A DNA stretch of 64,000 nucleotides, taken from assembly GCF_022201045.2 (NCBI RefSeq), contig NC_068559.1, forward strand, positions 28,279,501 through 28,343,500, in the 5' to 3' direction. A program made the position numbers and the translations under genes. Under the pieces are notes generated by a model. The model made no database searches, was not told the origin of the DNA, and was given only the letters and a program-made list of their open reading frames with translations. This document shows, piece by piece, positions 12,282 to 25,055 of the stretch (its first letter is position 1; every line of letters begins with the position of its first letter). Source of the DNA: Citrus sinensis. Lineage: Eukaryota; Streptophyta; Magnoliopsida; Sapindales; Rutaceae.

Positions 12282-14904
12282 ATGGAGTTGAACGGTAACC
12301 AGACAGCAACCGATGTCAATCAGACCAAACCAATACGTTGTATCGTGAAACTGGGTCCGTCTCTTTGTCATCAAATTTATTTATTCAGATCATTAATCAA
12401 ATTGCTTCATGGAGTTTTTTGATTGAATTAGCACTTGAAAGTTGTTAAATTTCCTATATTTATGACATTTAACAGTTTAGTCTTGGCTATCTTTTCGTGT
12501 TCAGGCTCTAAAATGTTTATTGGTTTATTAATCTCAACTCTCAAATAAATAATGCATGACTAATACTTTGCAAATGGGTTCATGAAATATAGGAGGGGCG
12601 GCAATCACTTGCAAAAATGAATTAGAGAAAATTAATGAAGAAAATCTTGAGATAGTTTCTACACAGCTGAGGCAAGCATTGCTTAGTTCTGATAAGGTTG
12701 TTGGGATGGATTGGAGCAAGAGACCTGGAATTTCCGATATTGCTTGTAATGTAGCTGGTTTTCGAGATAAGCTAAGAGTGGACTCTACCAACTTTATTGT
12801 TGTTCATGGAGGAGGTCTGTTCAATGAGCTCATTTATTGAATTTGAATTTGTCAAAATGGTATTTAAATTCTTTTCAAGTGTTCTAAAGATGTGTGGTTG
12901 GTCTTAGGTTCTTTTGGGCACTTTCAGGCTAGCAATTCTGGGGTTCACAAAGGAGGATTGCAACAGCCTCTTGTCAAGGCTGGCTTTGTTGCAACACGCA
13001 TTTCCGTATGTTCATTCACTGAGCTTATGATTTTTCCTTTTCCTTTTTTGAGCTTTGTGAAACAGTGATCTCGTCTTTTTTGTTCCCATATTGATATTTT
13101 ATTCTGTTATTGTTTATTCTATTTCAGGTTACAACTCTCAACCTTGAGATTGTTAGAGCACTTGCCCGAGGTAGTGTATGATTCTGTGACTTGTCATATT
13201 CTGCATTAATAGATGCCAAAACTTTCACAACCTGGAAATAAATTTATGTGAATCTATGTAAATTTTGTATCTTCTTTTCTGTTTGTTTGTTTCATTTCCT
13301 TCCAATTTTTTGTATGTAAAATACCTATATAGCCGGCCCAATGTTTCTTCTTCACTCAATATCCGTGGAAGTGAAACACACCACTTTAAAATTATTTTTT
13401 GCTTTTTTTGCAGAGGGTATTCCTTCTGTTGGGATGTCTCCATTTTCTTGTGGGTGGTCAACCTCTGGGGGAAATGTTAGAAACATTCAGAATGACTCTA
13501 TTTTGTTAGATTTTTTAGCACCAATTAATTCTCTATTAAAATTCCTTTTTCCCGGAGTAATTTTTCTTCCTAAGCTTGAACTCTTGTATTTCCACAGTTA
13601 CCAGTGGCTGATTTGTCTGTAGTGGCCAAGACAATTAAATCTGGTTTTGTTCCTGTAAGTTTCCAAAGCTAGAAATTCTAATATTTATATTGTAATCTGT
13701 ATGATGCTGATTATGGTCTGCCTTTGTAGGTTCTACATGGTGATGCTGTGCTTGACGATGTACAGGTATGCTATCTCTGATAATTAGCAGTCACAATTCT
13801 TGTCTTTGTTTTGGAATTGACATTTTTTCACTTGTTTATGGCAGGGATGCACCATATTGAGTGGAGATGTAATTATGCGTCATCTAGCAGCATACATGAA
13901 GCCTGACTATGTTGTTTTTCTTGTATCCTCTGTCAATGACGAATTTCATTCAATGCATTTGTATCTTGGACGGAGCTTTATGGATTGCACCCAACAATGT
14001 TTTGAATTTGTCTATGCACCATCAGATCTAGATGACTCACATATAGTTAAACTCTTCAACCATTGTGTTTGTTTCTGTGTAATTAATAATAGTTGTCGTT
14101 TAAAAAGTACCGATCTGCCCATCTGATTGCTAGGCATAACCCCATAGTGATTTCTATTAAGTGAAAAATTTATGTTGCTGCATTCTTACATCAAACTTCA
14201 TCTGATGAGTGTTGTCCGATTAATGGGGATTAAAGACTGATGTTTTGGGCGTATACAGCCATCCACCAACTGAACCTAATGCAGTTCTGTTGAGAGAGAT
14301 TGGTGAGCACTCTCTGTTGGCCATAGGTATGTAGATGATACTCATTTTTTTTTATATTGAAATGACAATTTCTTTCTTTTCTTTTTCTGTTTTTAAATAT
14401 TTGGCAGCCGTAGGGGAAGACGGGAGCTGGTCCATAACAAAACCAACACTTCAGCATATGAATAACCAAGGTTAGTGGATGAGCTTTTATGGTAAAAACA
14501 TAATTATGACATTCCAAAAATTTAATAAGCTATCTAATCTCATAGCAGACTATCTATGACATCGTCATTCAAAGCTTGCTAAACTTTTACCTGCCAAACA
14601 GTTGAAATAACCGTGGCTGCCCACGATACAACTGGAGGAATGGTGACCAAGATATCAGAAGCTGCCATGATTGCAAAGCTTGGTATTGATGTATACATAG
14701 TGAAGGTAGTAACTTTCTGTCATGTTACTCTTTTACCCTTTTGCTTTCTATAGGCAATTCTCTTTCTGTAGTATTGAGATGTTTAGCTATCTACAGGCAG
14801 CCTCCAGCCACTCGGTGAAGGCTCTAAGTGGAGAATTGAGAGAAAAAATTCCTGATGATTGGCTTGGTACTGTTATCCACTTTTCGAGAGAGGAGGTCCA
14901 GTAG
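12282..14904 (+). CDS. IPK: Isopentenyl phosphate kinase
   Basis: Twelve exons (12282-12354, 12593-12814, 12908-13005, 13128-13170, 13414-13475, 13598-13654, 13730-13765, 13845-13922, 14236-14326, 14408-14470, 14602-14705, 14797-14904) give 344 residues. This amino acid kinase-fold enzyme uses ATP to turn isopentenyl phosphate (and dimethylallyl phosphate) into the diphosphate, feeding terpenoid synthesis in the cytosol. Visible motifs are the N-terminal IVKLGGAAITCK with the nucleotide-binding lysine and glycines, FIVVHGGGSFGHF with the conserved catalytic histidine, GFVPVLHGDAVLDD, and TILSGDVIMRHLA followed by TDVLGVY. The C-terminal part has DTTGGMVTKISEAAMIAKLGIDVYI, shown here only as its ends, as in other IPKs. 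No transit peptide is evident. It is convergent with the eIF5A gene, the same pairing as Arabidopsis At1g26640/At1g26630. Exon boundaries are well constrained by homology and frame. Confidence 0.93.
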
Positions 14905-15714
14905 TTGATCTCATCATTGCTGTTGATTTTATCTTCAAGAGTTTCACATACAGAAACTCGAGAAACAGAGGCTCATGGCAAACTGGTGAGCTTAGGGACT
15001 GTTTGGAAACGACGTGATCCCTTTGTAATTTGTTGATGGCCCTTTTTATTTCACAGAATCAAATGATAAATATTTCGAATAACTTGTTGAGGTGACCAAT
15101 TGTGACTCCAATTGCTATCTGCTCTTCGGATGTGTTGATTGATTTTTGACAAAAGTGCTTGTGCAAGGCTTTTTCAGTCATCTTGCAGTTTAGGTTTCAC
15201 AGCATAGCCTATCCATATCCGATTAATTTTTTTTTCCCAAGACAAAGCTAAATCATATTGTCATTGTAACTTACTTTTTTTTACCGAAACAAAGCAAAAT
15301 TCGAGCATGGATCAATTTGAAATCCATACCAAGCACTTTTGAAAATTAGTAATTCAGCAGAATACACGCTGTGAGACTATGCACGATATCTGCAGAACCG
15401 AAAAAGATTGAAATGCGAGGTGATACCACGAAGCTGTAAATTGCATGTTTGAAACAACCAAAAGGTGCTTCGAAGTGTATATACAGTCACGTTGGCGGAT
15501 ACAACTTCTGCACACCGAGAACAACCATGTTTCAACTTTCAAGCAATCAAACAGAATAAAAATATTGTCGATAGAAAACAATTAATAATATGGTAAGAGT
15601 CATTTTATATGAAATGATGACATTCATCTTGAAACCGGACACCAGTAAGCTACACTACTATCCACCTTCCCACAGCTTTCAGCAATCTGCATTCTCGATC
15701 AAGCAAAAAGTCTT
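14905..15714. other. Convergent spacer between IPK and eIF5A
   Basis: This is 3' untranslated and spacer sequence for two genes pointing at each other. No gene or repeat is seen. Confidence 0.5.
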
Positions 15715-17392
15715 TTACTTGGGGCCAATGTCCTTCAGGGCATTGATCTGCTCCTCTCCCATAGCACACTGAACTGAGACAACCAGATCTTTCCCACTCT
15801 CAAATCCATCCTTGATCTGTAAAAAAGAAAAATTAAAATTAAAGAAACAAAAAAAAAATCAAAATAAACATTATAATTACGTAGATTACTACTTTCAATA
15901 AGATAGCGGAAAGATGGAACTCTATAATTGCAATTGAAAAATCACATAAATATTTGGATATGAGCAAAAATTCATGCAAAAATTTACTTTATCATTATCC
16001 TGAAGAAAGGCATCACAAGCAGCAACTGCTCATATAAGTCTCAATTGTCAATAATCAAAACCTGACGATCCAAGCTTCTAAAACTTCAAATTCAACAATG
16101 GAAAAATTTGTAAGGTTGCCATTATGATCAAACAAGATTCAACTTTTAATATGACAGATTGGACTAGTAATAGAACACAGCATACCAATTTTTATCTCAT
16201 ACCTCCAAACCATAACAACACTAAAATTATAACACACTGCAACATGGGGTTCCTTGTAAAAATGGAAATCAGTCAACTAACCTGTGAAAGCAGATTTTCA
16301 TCAGTTGGAAGTCTCAGGTCATCCTTGGTATTGCCATTCTCAGTCAGCAGGCTAACCTGCAATTTATTAGAGTACCAGAAATTAACTAATCGCATTTACA
16401 GCAAAAAAGACAAGTAAAATGAACATGACAAAACAAAGTAAGAACATACAAATCCATCCTCAGAGATATCAATCAGCTGGTAGTCAGTGCGAGTGACATG
16501 AGGAACCTATAAAGTGAAATAAAACACATTAACCTAACGCGAATTTTATTTATTTATTTAAAAGAAGTAAAAAATTATAAAGTTAAATGCACTCAAAGAA
16601 GCATAAATCAATACATCACAGTTGTGGGAAGAGGGAACAATATCCTCAAGCTTCTTGCCATTGAAGATGTCAATTCCTACAAAGTGACACTTAGCATGAC
16701 CGTGCTTTCCAGTCTTGGAAGTTGAAACCTCAACAACCTGTAACAAAGTAGTTTAATTGCTGAATCGACGCCGTGGGATCGCTCATTTTATTTTATTTTT
16801 TATTTTTTGGTCAAAATAATAAACCAGAAAGTACTGTATCAAAAATTAGCTTAACGACACACACACACTAACACTAAAACTGATTTTTTCTCTACATATT
16901 TGCTAGGTCAATAGAAAATCTCCAAAAAATTTCCTACATCAACCGTTATCTTAATTTGCATAATTAATCCTTCAAAAAAATTTTGCATAAATTAAATATT
17001 CCTTTAACATATATCTCATATCTCAGTTCTATGTAATAATTAGACAATTAATTTCACAGGTGAAGTGATTTATCCATCATTGTTTCAACATTCAAAACTA
17101 ATTCATGACATCACACGACAACACGTGACGGGTTAAAAAAATTTTCTACTAAGATATATATATATTTTTTGATAAATTTAGGGAAAGCTATGCGGTGAAT
17201 GCAGATCTCAAACAAGCGCAGAAAACGAAAAAGGGATCCAAACGAAACTTCAGATCCGAGCAAGCTTACCTTGCAAGGACGACCTTTGATGACGATATAA
17301 CCGTTTTTGCGAATCGTTCCGGCCTGCTGAGGAAATGTCTTGGAGGCGCCGGCGTCGGCCTTCGACTCAAAGTGGTGCTCTTCGTCCGACAT
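15715..17392 (-). CDS. ELF5A: Translation factor eIF5A
   Basis: Five exons (17392-17270, 16737-16615, 16506-16450, 16356-16282, 15816-15715) give 159 residues, the standard plant length. eIF5A binds the ribosome E site and rescues stalled peptide-bond formation, for example at polyproline, and aids termination. The first domain contains [13 protein letters not shown], then [12 protein letters not shown], where the lysine of TGK (residue 52 here) is the site made into hypusine by deoxyhypusine synthase and hydroxylase. The C-terminal OB-fold domain runs from about [11 protein letters not shown] to the end (DIGPK). The N-terminus [21 protein letters not shown] is typical of plants. All three exon-exon joins tested fall in phase 0. 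Arabidopsis has three paralogues, and this gene sits in the position ancestral to them. Confidence 0.97.
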
Positions 17393-17503
17393 ATCGTCTG
17401 GTTCCTGCGATTCACAATTAGAGCTTCGACAACCAAATTTTGTTAGAATCGAACTATACCTTCAATCACCAGGAGAAAATTTTTGATGCAGAAGGGTTTC
17501 GGA

Positions 17504-17511
17504 TATTTATA
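17504..17511 (-). promoter_or_regulatory. TATA box of eIF5A
   Basis: TATAAATA on the minus strand lies 112 bp upstream of the eIF5A ATG, a spacing that leaves a leader of about 80 bases. The position is plausible; no transcript start was available. Confidence 0.5.
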
Positions 17512-19161
17512 ATGAGCTGGGTAAAGAGGGTGAAAGAGAATAAGACTTCAAATCTATCCAGGTTTCAGCCGTTGGATTTCCTTTTTTGTACGGTCCAGAT
17601 TTCTGGAAGTCAATATCTTTAGTTGCGTTGTGTTGACGCTGAGAGTCAGGGAGTGGCACGTGGGCATCTTGATGATGCGTTCGTGCATGCACCTATCCAT
17701 ATTTAAGGGTTACTTCATAGTTCATATATTCTTGGCCTTAATTAAATATTTGGGATATTATTTAACAAAAAACAAAACTATATTCTTTTAAGTTTTAATA
17801 TTTGTATTTCCACGATCAAGAATGGCGAGGGGTCCCGACTGCGAACCAATAAATGAGCTTCATTTCTTAGACATCCTGAAATTTTATTAATTTCAGGTTT
17901 TTTTTTTTAATTTTTTAAAAATTTATTTATTTATTTTTATAACTTATATTTAATTTTTAGATATCTATATTTGCATAAAAAAATTAATGACTTCTATTTA
18001 ATTAAAAAATTGAATAAAAGGTAAATTTTAAATTTTAAAAATATATCTATCAAATGCACTTATTTCTTAAACTATAAACTCTAACTCCTTTTCATTTTGA
18101 GACATAAATATTAAATAATTATATTTAAAAAATATTTTATTTATAAAATAAACAAAATACTACTTAAAAAATAAATAAATCAATCAAAATTTATATTTAG
18201 ACTCATTTAGATTGTAGTCAAATTTAAATTAAAAAAAAGTACGAAGTTAACATTTGACTTCACTAAAAAAGTTGTTAGCAAATCAAAATGATAGTATAAT
18301 TAATTTTCAACCGAACATAAGTCGGACAACTTTTAAAAAAAAAAGTAAAATAGATAGCTTACTAAATAGGGCATTTTAATTACTTAATTACTTTCAATTG
18401 ATGAGGTTGGACAATTTTTTTTATCTAATTTTAGAATCTTGTATCAGTCGACGTAGAAAATAATTTCGTAAATAAAAATAGAAAAAATTAATATTTTTTT
18501 ATTCATGATTACATCTGATGACCCGTGTTAATTGGATTTATGTGTTACTTAACATGATTGATTTAATTTCTGAATAAAACTAGATAGGATGGATAAAACA
18601 ATATTGTATCCATGTCTAATCTATCAACAAAATTTATCCTTTACATCTTTATGATAATCAATTCAAATATTTGCTTATCAAAGATCTCAATAGGCAATCA
18701 AAGCTCAAGATGACCATTTATCATGTAAATATTTTTTTTTTGCAATGCAAACTAGTGTAAGCAATAATTGAAGACTGTTAGTTATAGGCTTATAGCTGAA
18801 CAACAAAACCAGTCAATCGAAGTGGTATCCGTTTTAGGGGACATGGAATATTACAAAAATCAACCTACAAACAACATTTGCCAACAGGCACACTTCCAAA
18901 ATCTAAGCATTACTGTTCCTGCACTTAAATATTTCCAGGATTTTTGCTTTTGATACAAGTATTGGGGATGTTAACGGGCTTTAATAATCTAATTCTTCAT
19001 ATCTAATCAATCAAACAATTGAGTGCTTGCGTCTTGCTGAAATATGGGACAAATTGCAAAATCTCAGTGCTGCCCACACAGCTGCAGCTGCAGTGCTAAT
19101 CAGTAAGTGACACCTTTATAGACTTTCATCGTTACCTTCTTTGGAAGGATACCTTGCAGTA
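17512..19161. other. AT-rich spacer between eIF5A and BUB3.3
   Basis: It holds the distal eIF5A promoter and, at about 18.95-19.16 kb, probable 3' untranslated sequence of the BUB3.3 gene. The section 17.88-18.5 kb is very AT-rich. No gene or complete mobile element is seen. Confidence 0.45.
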
Positions 19162-22092
19162 TCAATGCCTACTAGAGCTTCCAACACAAGCTGATTGCTG
19201 TTGGATGTCATCTATTCTGATAATAAATATTTGAGGCGTCTCTTCTCTGCAACAAGTGCACACAAAAACATGAACAAATCTGAAGTGAAGCCCCAACCTC
19301 CTATATTGTCAATGACAATTTGAGGGTAACAGTCAAATTGAAAAATCATTTACAGAACAAAAAGAAAAGAACAAGGTAATCACTAACATTGCAGTAGCTT
19401 CTTGGTAAGTGCAGCTTGATGCAACAGCCAGAAGTTGTCCCCCATGGTTGTATGATAATGATGCCACACTATTTGAGAATCTAGGCAACTGAAAGCAATA
19501 GAATGTTAGGGCAACGCAAGAACTGTATATGCACATGCACGTTGATTGAAGGTATCATTTGCATAGAACGAAATTCATATCCAGATTATCGTACTACATG
19601 ATGTGATAACAATACTCATCAGTTTCCAAATTAAAGAGCCAGATGATTCAACATGTTGATCTCTTTTAATAGAGGTGATGTTATGATTTGCATTAAAATC
19701 TAACAAGGGTAGTTTTTATATACTGACGAATCAGACATTACATGCACAGTGAGAACCATCATGTGGAAAGTCTCAAAAATGAGATGAACGTACCTCAAAT
19801 AATCTTCGTCTACTTTGGGCATCCCATGCAGCAACATACCCCTCGTTATCACCAGTAACAAAAGCACCACGAGAACTAAATCAAAAACATCTGATCATCA
19901 ATATAACATCAAAAAATCTATGAGAAGAAGCCGCAGAATGAAATGCACATACAGTGGACTGAATACAACATCGTTCACAGGAACTAGATGATGTCTTCCA
20001 TCCTTGGACTTTGGATGACACCGGAACATGTATCTGTCACAGAGTATAAGACACGTAAGATAACGTGGCCTACAAGCATACTGAAAATATACTACATCTC
20101 AAACAGCATTTTAGTCCACACCAAATAGCATGCTCAATGTTCTAAACAACTTGGCTTTGAAATCTGAAAGTAAACCCATCATGAAACAATTAAATAAAAA
20201 ATAGAGGTTGTCAGGAGCTAGTTTTAGCTCTATGCTTAAGCAAATGATTTTCATTATACAATGGCCTGTCAATCCTGCAACAGAAAATTGAAAACATGAA
20301 ACTTAATACCAAATACTATGGTAGGGTTTTGGAAACATTCTAAAAGTCATTCTATTCTCAAAAATCAACAAAAGAAGATTCACCTTTTCAACACAAATGA
20401 TAGCATGCAACAACCAAGAATGAACAAAAATATCAGATAAGACAAGTACTTCTGGCTGTGAAATTTTAACTGGAATTCATCTACGATCTCCTTAGTTTTT
20501 CATGTGCTACAGAAGCAACAACAATGTCTATAGAATGTACAAAGAATCATCTTTATGATTTGAAGAAATACCAGTTAAAAACTGACCCTGAGTTATTTGA
20601 ATCAGATGGATGAGAGATCTCAACTGCTACCCGCCCATCTATTGATCCAACCACATGTCCTGCAAGGACATGAATTCCCCAATAAGTGATAGAATAAATT
20701 AAGAAAATTTGGTGTGATTGTAACATCAATATCAGAAATCTGATCTGAAAATCTGGAAATCTTGAACACTAGAGTGCATGCTTAAAATCTGAATCACTCA
20801 TGCATAACTGATATAAATGTGACATGCAAAGGTGAGAACCCACATTTTTAATACCTCTAGAATAAGGATTTGAACTGACACATTTTATTTGTACATCCAT
20901 ACGCAATTCACTTGATTGAACAGACCTGCCTAAATATCGTAAGTCATACATATTTACTGATGCTCCAACGGCCACTATCAAGTCATACCCAGAGAGCGAC
21001 ATAGACGCCACGTCTGCATCTAAATTTCCCGAAGCTCTCCCCATGCGTATGTCCCAAAACATTATCTTCTTGTCCAAACCAGCAGTAACTACTTGGCCTA
21101 CCACATCCCAAGAGAGTGAATTACGTAACTCGCGTTAATAAAAACCATAGGGCTCCTCACATCTCCCGCAGTTGTATTTCTGAAAACTATTGATAAAAAC
21201 TTGTTCGACAAAAGAAGCCCAAACAAGATAACATGGTAGAAGCACTAAATTGGAAATAGTGGCTCACTAGTTTCTTCAGAAAACTGAAGGCAGGTTGCAA
21301 TATCGTCATGATTTCCAACAGCATCATTAATTCCCAAATGCAAGTCGCACCTGTAATAATGATATTCACAATCAAAACTTTGATACCAGTATAAGTATTT
21401 AAATGAAACCAAAAACAATAATAATTATTTTTTATATATATTTTTTCTGTAGTTGCAAATTTTATGTAAATAAAATGAAAATTTAGTAGTAGACTTAATA
21501 TATTTTCCAATTCAAGATTTTAAAATGTAAGAAATTTTACAAAAGGCCGTGCAGTTTTAAAGTTTAATTTCACAATACTATTAAATCACACACTTTTAAA
21601 TTTTTTTCAAATTTTCTCACATTTTAAAATCACATGTCAGAAAATATATATATATATATATTTCTCATGATTTAAATTAAGAATCACAATAAAATCAAGA
21701 AACTAAAACTCCAGAAAATGTGATATAAGGTAAATGAACCTTCTAATGAAACCGTCAGAGGCGGCGGTGAAAACAACGGCGTCGTTTTGGAAACAGCAAT
21801 CGAGAAGTGGAGGCTCCCCGGGGGATTCTAACCTGAGCTGAGAACTATCCACATCGTACAAACGAAGGCTCTAGAAATAAACAATTAAAAAAGAAATTAC
21901 GAGTTATATATAAAATGTAAAAGTGCAGTTTGTAATAATATTTCTCAGAAAAAGAAAATGAGAACGAAAAGTGAAAAGGACGCTCACGGAGTCCCAAGAA
22001 GAAATTAGGAGATTATTAGAATGCGAAGCGAATCGGATCCTGGAAATTGCGTCTGCAATCGGTTTCTCGAACTCTAAACGAAAGCCTTTCAT
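19162..22092 (-). CDS. BUB3.3: BUB3.3-like WD40 spindle checkpoint protein
   Basis: Nine exons (22092-21988, 21870-21740, 21350-21268, 21097-20855, 20659-20587, 20033-19953, 19875-19794, 19488-19388, 19246-19162) give 327 residues. It is a seven-bladed WD40 propeller of the BUB3 family, whose members bind MELT motifs of the kinetochore scaffold and recruit BUB1/BUBR1-type proteins in the spindle checkpoint. Recognisable blades include ISRIRFASHSNNLLISSWDS, SLRLYDVDSSQLRLE, VVTAGLDKKIMFWDIR, HVVGSIDGRVAVE, the DGRHHLVPVNDVVFSP insert and FVTGDNEGYVAAWDAQSRRRLFE shown in part. The last full blade ends SNSVASLSYNHGGQLLAVAS, and EETPQIFIIRI follows. The start is the ATG at 22092; the frame upstream lacks an ATG. 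The exon 4 acceptor (tag before position 21097) is the least certain join. Divergent BUB3.3 is distinct from canonical BUB3.1/3.2; this resembles At1g69400. Confidence 0.88.
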
Positions 22093-22157
22093 TTCGAAAA
22101 TCAAGAGAATGAACTCAACACATCTGTCAATCTCTCAGTCTCAGTTAAGTGAAACAG

Positions 22158-22165
22158 AAACCCTA
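22158..22165. promoter_or_regulatory. Telo-box in the BUB3.3 leader or promoter
   Basis: AAACCCTA lies 66-73 bp upstream of the BUB3.3 ATG. Telo-boxes are common near the transcript start of plant genes active in dividing cells, which suits a mitotic gene. A regulatory role is inferred. Confidence 0.4.
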
Positions 22166-23051
22166 GTTCTACTCTACACCTCTTACTAATTGTCTGATAA
22201 ATGTGAACATTGACGAGGATTTGTTTTTCAACCTGAAAATTTCCCGCCCAAATTTACATCTTGGGGATAAAATTGCAATATAATATTGATTTACTAATCT
22301 ACCCCTCGCTTTTCAAATTCAACCCGGGAAGGAAATTTTCTCCATTGCCGTCTGTTTCTATTTTCTAACTCCTAAGAGCAGTGTATTAATCGGTCCTAAT
22401 TTTGTAGCACGACCCTTTGCCTGATTGACTTATTATTATTTTGAAAATTATTTGTAGTATGAAATCTGTAAATGAATTTGTTCTTTTACGTTCAGTAAAA
22501 TAAATAACTTTTGGTAAAGTGATTATTAACATGACTTGCCTACTTGTAGTGCATTTTCTATTGTAGTTCATACAATACTAGCGTAAGATTTGCAGATTCA
22601 AAAATAAAATAAAATAAAAAAAGGTTGCAAAAGTGGTGTTTCTCAATCATCCTAGCCCCGTGCAAATCTTATTGCATTCCCATATACATTTTAAAATTGA
22701 GGAAAATCGTGTTGATTATTATGTAAATAAGAAACAAATTTCAAAATACTTGTAAAAAAAAGTTTTATTGGATTTCTCCATCCGGACTTTCCCCATACTA
22801 AGATTAAGAGTTAAAAAACTTTAATGCCAGGCTAGGAGAAACAAGCCATCTATTTCTAAACATAAACTGAACATCCAAGCAAACTAGAATCTCACAGAGC
22901 AAAATTACTAACTATCATACACGAAATTTAAATTATATACACAAGTGTAAAGTTTTCTTGAGGACTCAACATTGAAACATCTGAACATAAACTTGTCAAA
23001 CTGGGAAACACAATTGTTTTCTTCGACACTTGGAAGTTGAGGACCAAGCAG
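22166..23051. other. Spacer between BUB3.3 promoter and MinE 3' end
   Basis: It holds BUB3.3 upstream sequence and the MinE 3' untranslated region. No gene or repeat is supported. Confidence 0.45.
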
Positions 23052-25055
23052 TTATTCATCTGGAACAAAGAAATCAAACCTGACATCTACAGAACCAGAG
23101 GTTTCTCCGGTGTCTTTGTACTCAACATTTGCTATCGTTCCCACATCATAAGAATCTAGATATTCTGGCTTCACCCGTCGTACAGGCACAGTGACAGAAT
23201 AAATGGTACCGAGATCTGTATCAGTAGAGACATTAAGCTGAACTTTATCCTGTGATTCTATCTCCACAAAATCTGATAAAGCATGCACAATGTTGTTCAC
23301 AATCTTCCGTTTTGCCTCATCACTAACAGCACATCGGTCAGAGAAGAGAATCATCTGCAATCGCTGCTTGGCAATCCTTGCATTAGAGTTTCTTCTGGTT
23401 GTCGGAGATGGGAATACTATCTTCCAAGCTAAGTTTAGACGATCAAAGAAGCTCATATTTATTGCATTGAGCAGGAAACTCTCAACTTCATGACTAATGG
23501 GATTTGGGGAGAGCTTATAATCACCCGAGATCCTAGAAAACAGTTTAGATTGACGCATGCTACAATTATCAATAGCCATGCCAGGCCATTTGGGTGTGAT
23601 TTCAGAAGGGAAACCAGCAAAATCTACCTACAAAACAGTAGATTATATGAGATAGTTTAGTGTTGCTAGGCATTTATTTACTTTTAAAATAGCTTATACA
23701 GTATGAATACTAAAAAGCAGCCTGCCTAACCCTTCTTATTACTTTGAATCCAATTCAATCCAAGAATTAAGAGGAACCAAAATTTATCCTCTGCAACAGC
23801 ACATTTCATCAATGACAACAACAAAAACTAATTAAATAGCATTTGGACATCCCAGATCATCATGATTTAACCAGACAACCATGCACTTATTAGCTTCCCC
23901 ATAGCTGGGCCAACATGCTGTTTTTGATGTTGTGTAACAATGATGAGAATAAATTGAGGAAAACAGAAACAATACCACCATCCCCACCAGCACTATGGCC
24001 ACGTTCACCAGCGTAGTCAAAAAATTGAAATTTTTGAAGTTCACTGTACATTCTGTGAAGCATTCTTCATTAGCTATGAAATCAGTTAAACATAATCACT
24101 TTCCAAATATATTCCCATCTGACTTCACTACAGCCACCTATGATGGACACCTACAACCAATCGCCACCATAGTTATAACCCTTACATGTCAACAGGCACC
24201 ATTATGTCTTTGCATTTGTTGTCCATGGTTATATAAAACTTCATAGTTCATGACTAATTAGTCGGTTGTTATTGCCAAGTAAACAAGGAATAGACCTTAG
24301 CTGCACACAACAGACTAGTCTGTAACACCAAAACCCTCAGTATCAGATGATTCACTCCAAAACACAAAAAACATTTAAAAACTGAATATCGCAAAAGAAA
24401 AATGGAAACGAAAAATCACGATAACAATAGAAACTGCCTATTTAGAATCAATACAAAGCCTGAGAAATTAATTGATTTACTTTTCTTGCTATCCGATACC
24501 TTTTATGAGATTTTATTACACACTACTAGGTCTAGATGGGCATACCAGTGGAATAAGAATAAATGAAATAAAGTTTTCAACAATAGTTGCTCTTAAATTC
24601 TACAGAGTGGCAAAACAGAAAAGTCAGAAGAACAACTGAAACATTATCAAGCTAATAAGGAGATAGCTTATAATCTGAGTATAATAATGCGCTATATTTA
24701 CATTTATGTGCTAACTTAGAAACTGAATTAAGCTACACATGCATAAGATCTTACTGATTTAAATTGAACCAAGAAATGAGCCTAAATTACACAAAACACA
24801 AAAAGCAATTATCACTCCAACCTAAACTCATTCATTAAAAATCCAAGTATGTACTTCATTTTATCAACAAACAAGCATATTAATAAAAAGTATATTGGGC
24901 AAATTTCACGAGACCCGTATCAGGAGAAGGATAAATAGGATAAGAAAAATTAAGAAAGAATTGAGGACCTTTGAAGAAGGTAACGAGCTACGAAGTGGGT
25001 GTTGATGATAAGATGCCAGTGTTGCGGCGACCCTCAAGTCCCCTGATATTGCCAT
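23052..25055 (-). CDS. MINE1: Chloroplast division-site regulator MinE
   Basis: Two exons (25055-24969 and 23627-23052) join in phase 0 to give 220 residues. The first 45 or so residues (MAISGDLRVAATLASYHQHP, then a serine/arginine-rich stretch) form a plastid transit peptide. The MinE core runs from about FFDRLNLAWKIVF (near residue 89) through NARIAKQRLQMILFSDRCAV, the helix that contacts MinD, to the C-terminal dimer domain ending near YSVTVPVRRVKPEY. An acidic plant tail (YKDTGETSGSVDVRFDFFVPDE in part) follows. MinE acts in the stroma with MinD/ARC3 to keep FtsZ rings at mid-plastid, and loss gives misplaced division (arc12). The 1.34-kb intron separates the transit peptide from the rest. 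It resembles At1g69390, which also lies beside BUB3.3 and RRG counterparts. Confidence 0.94.
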
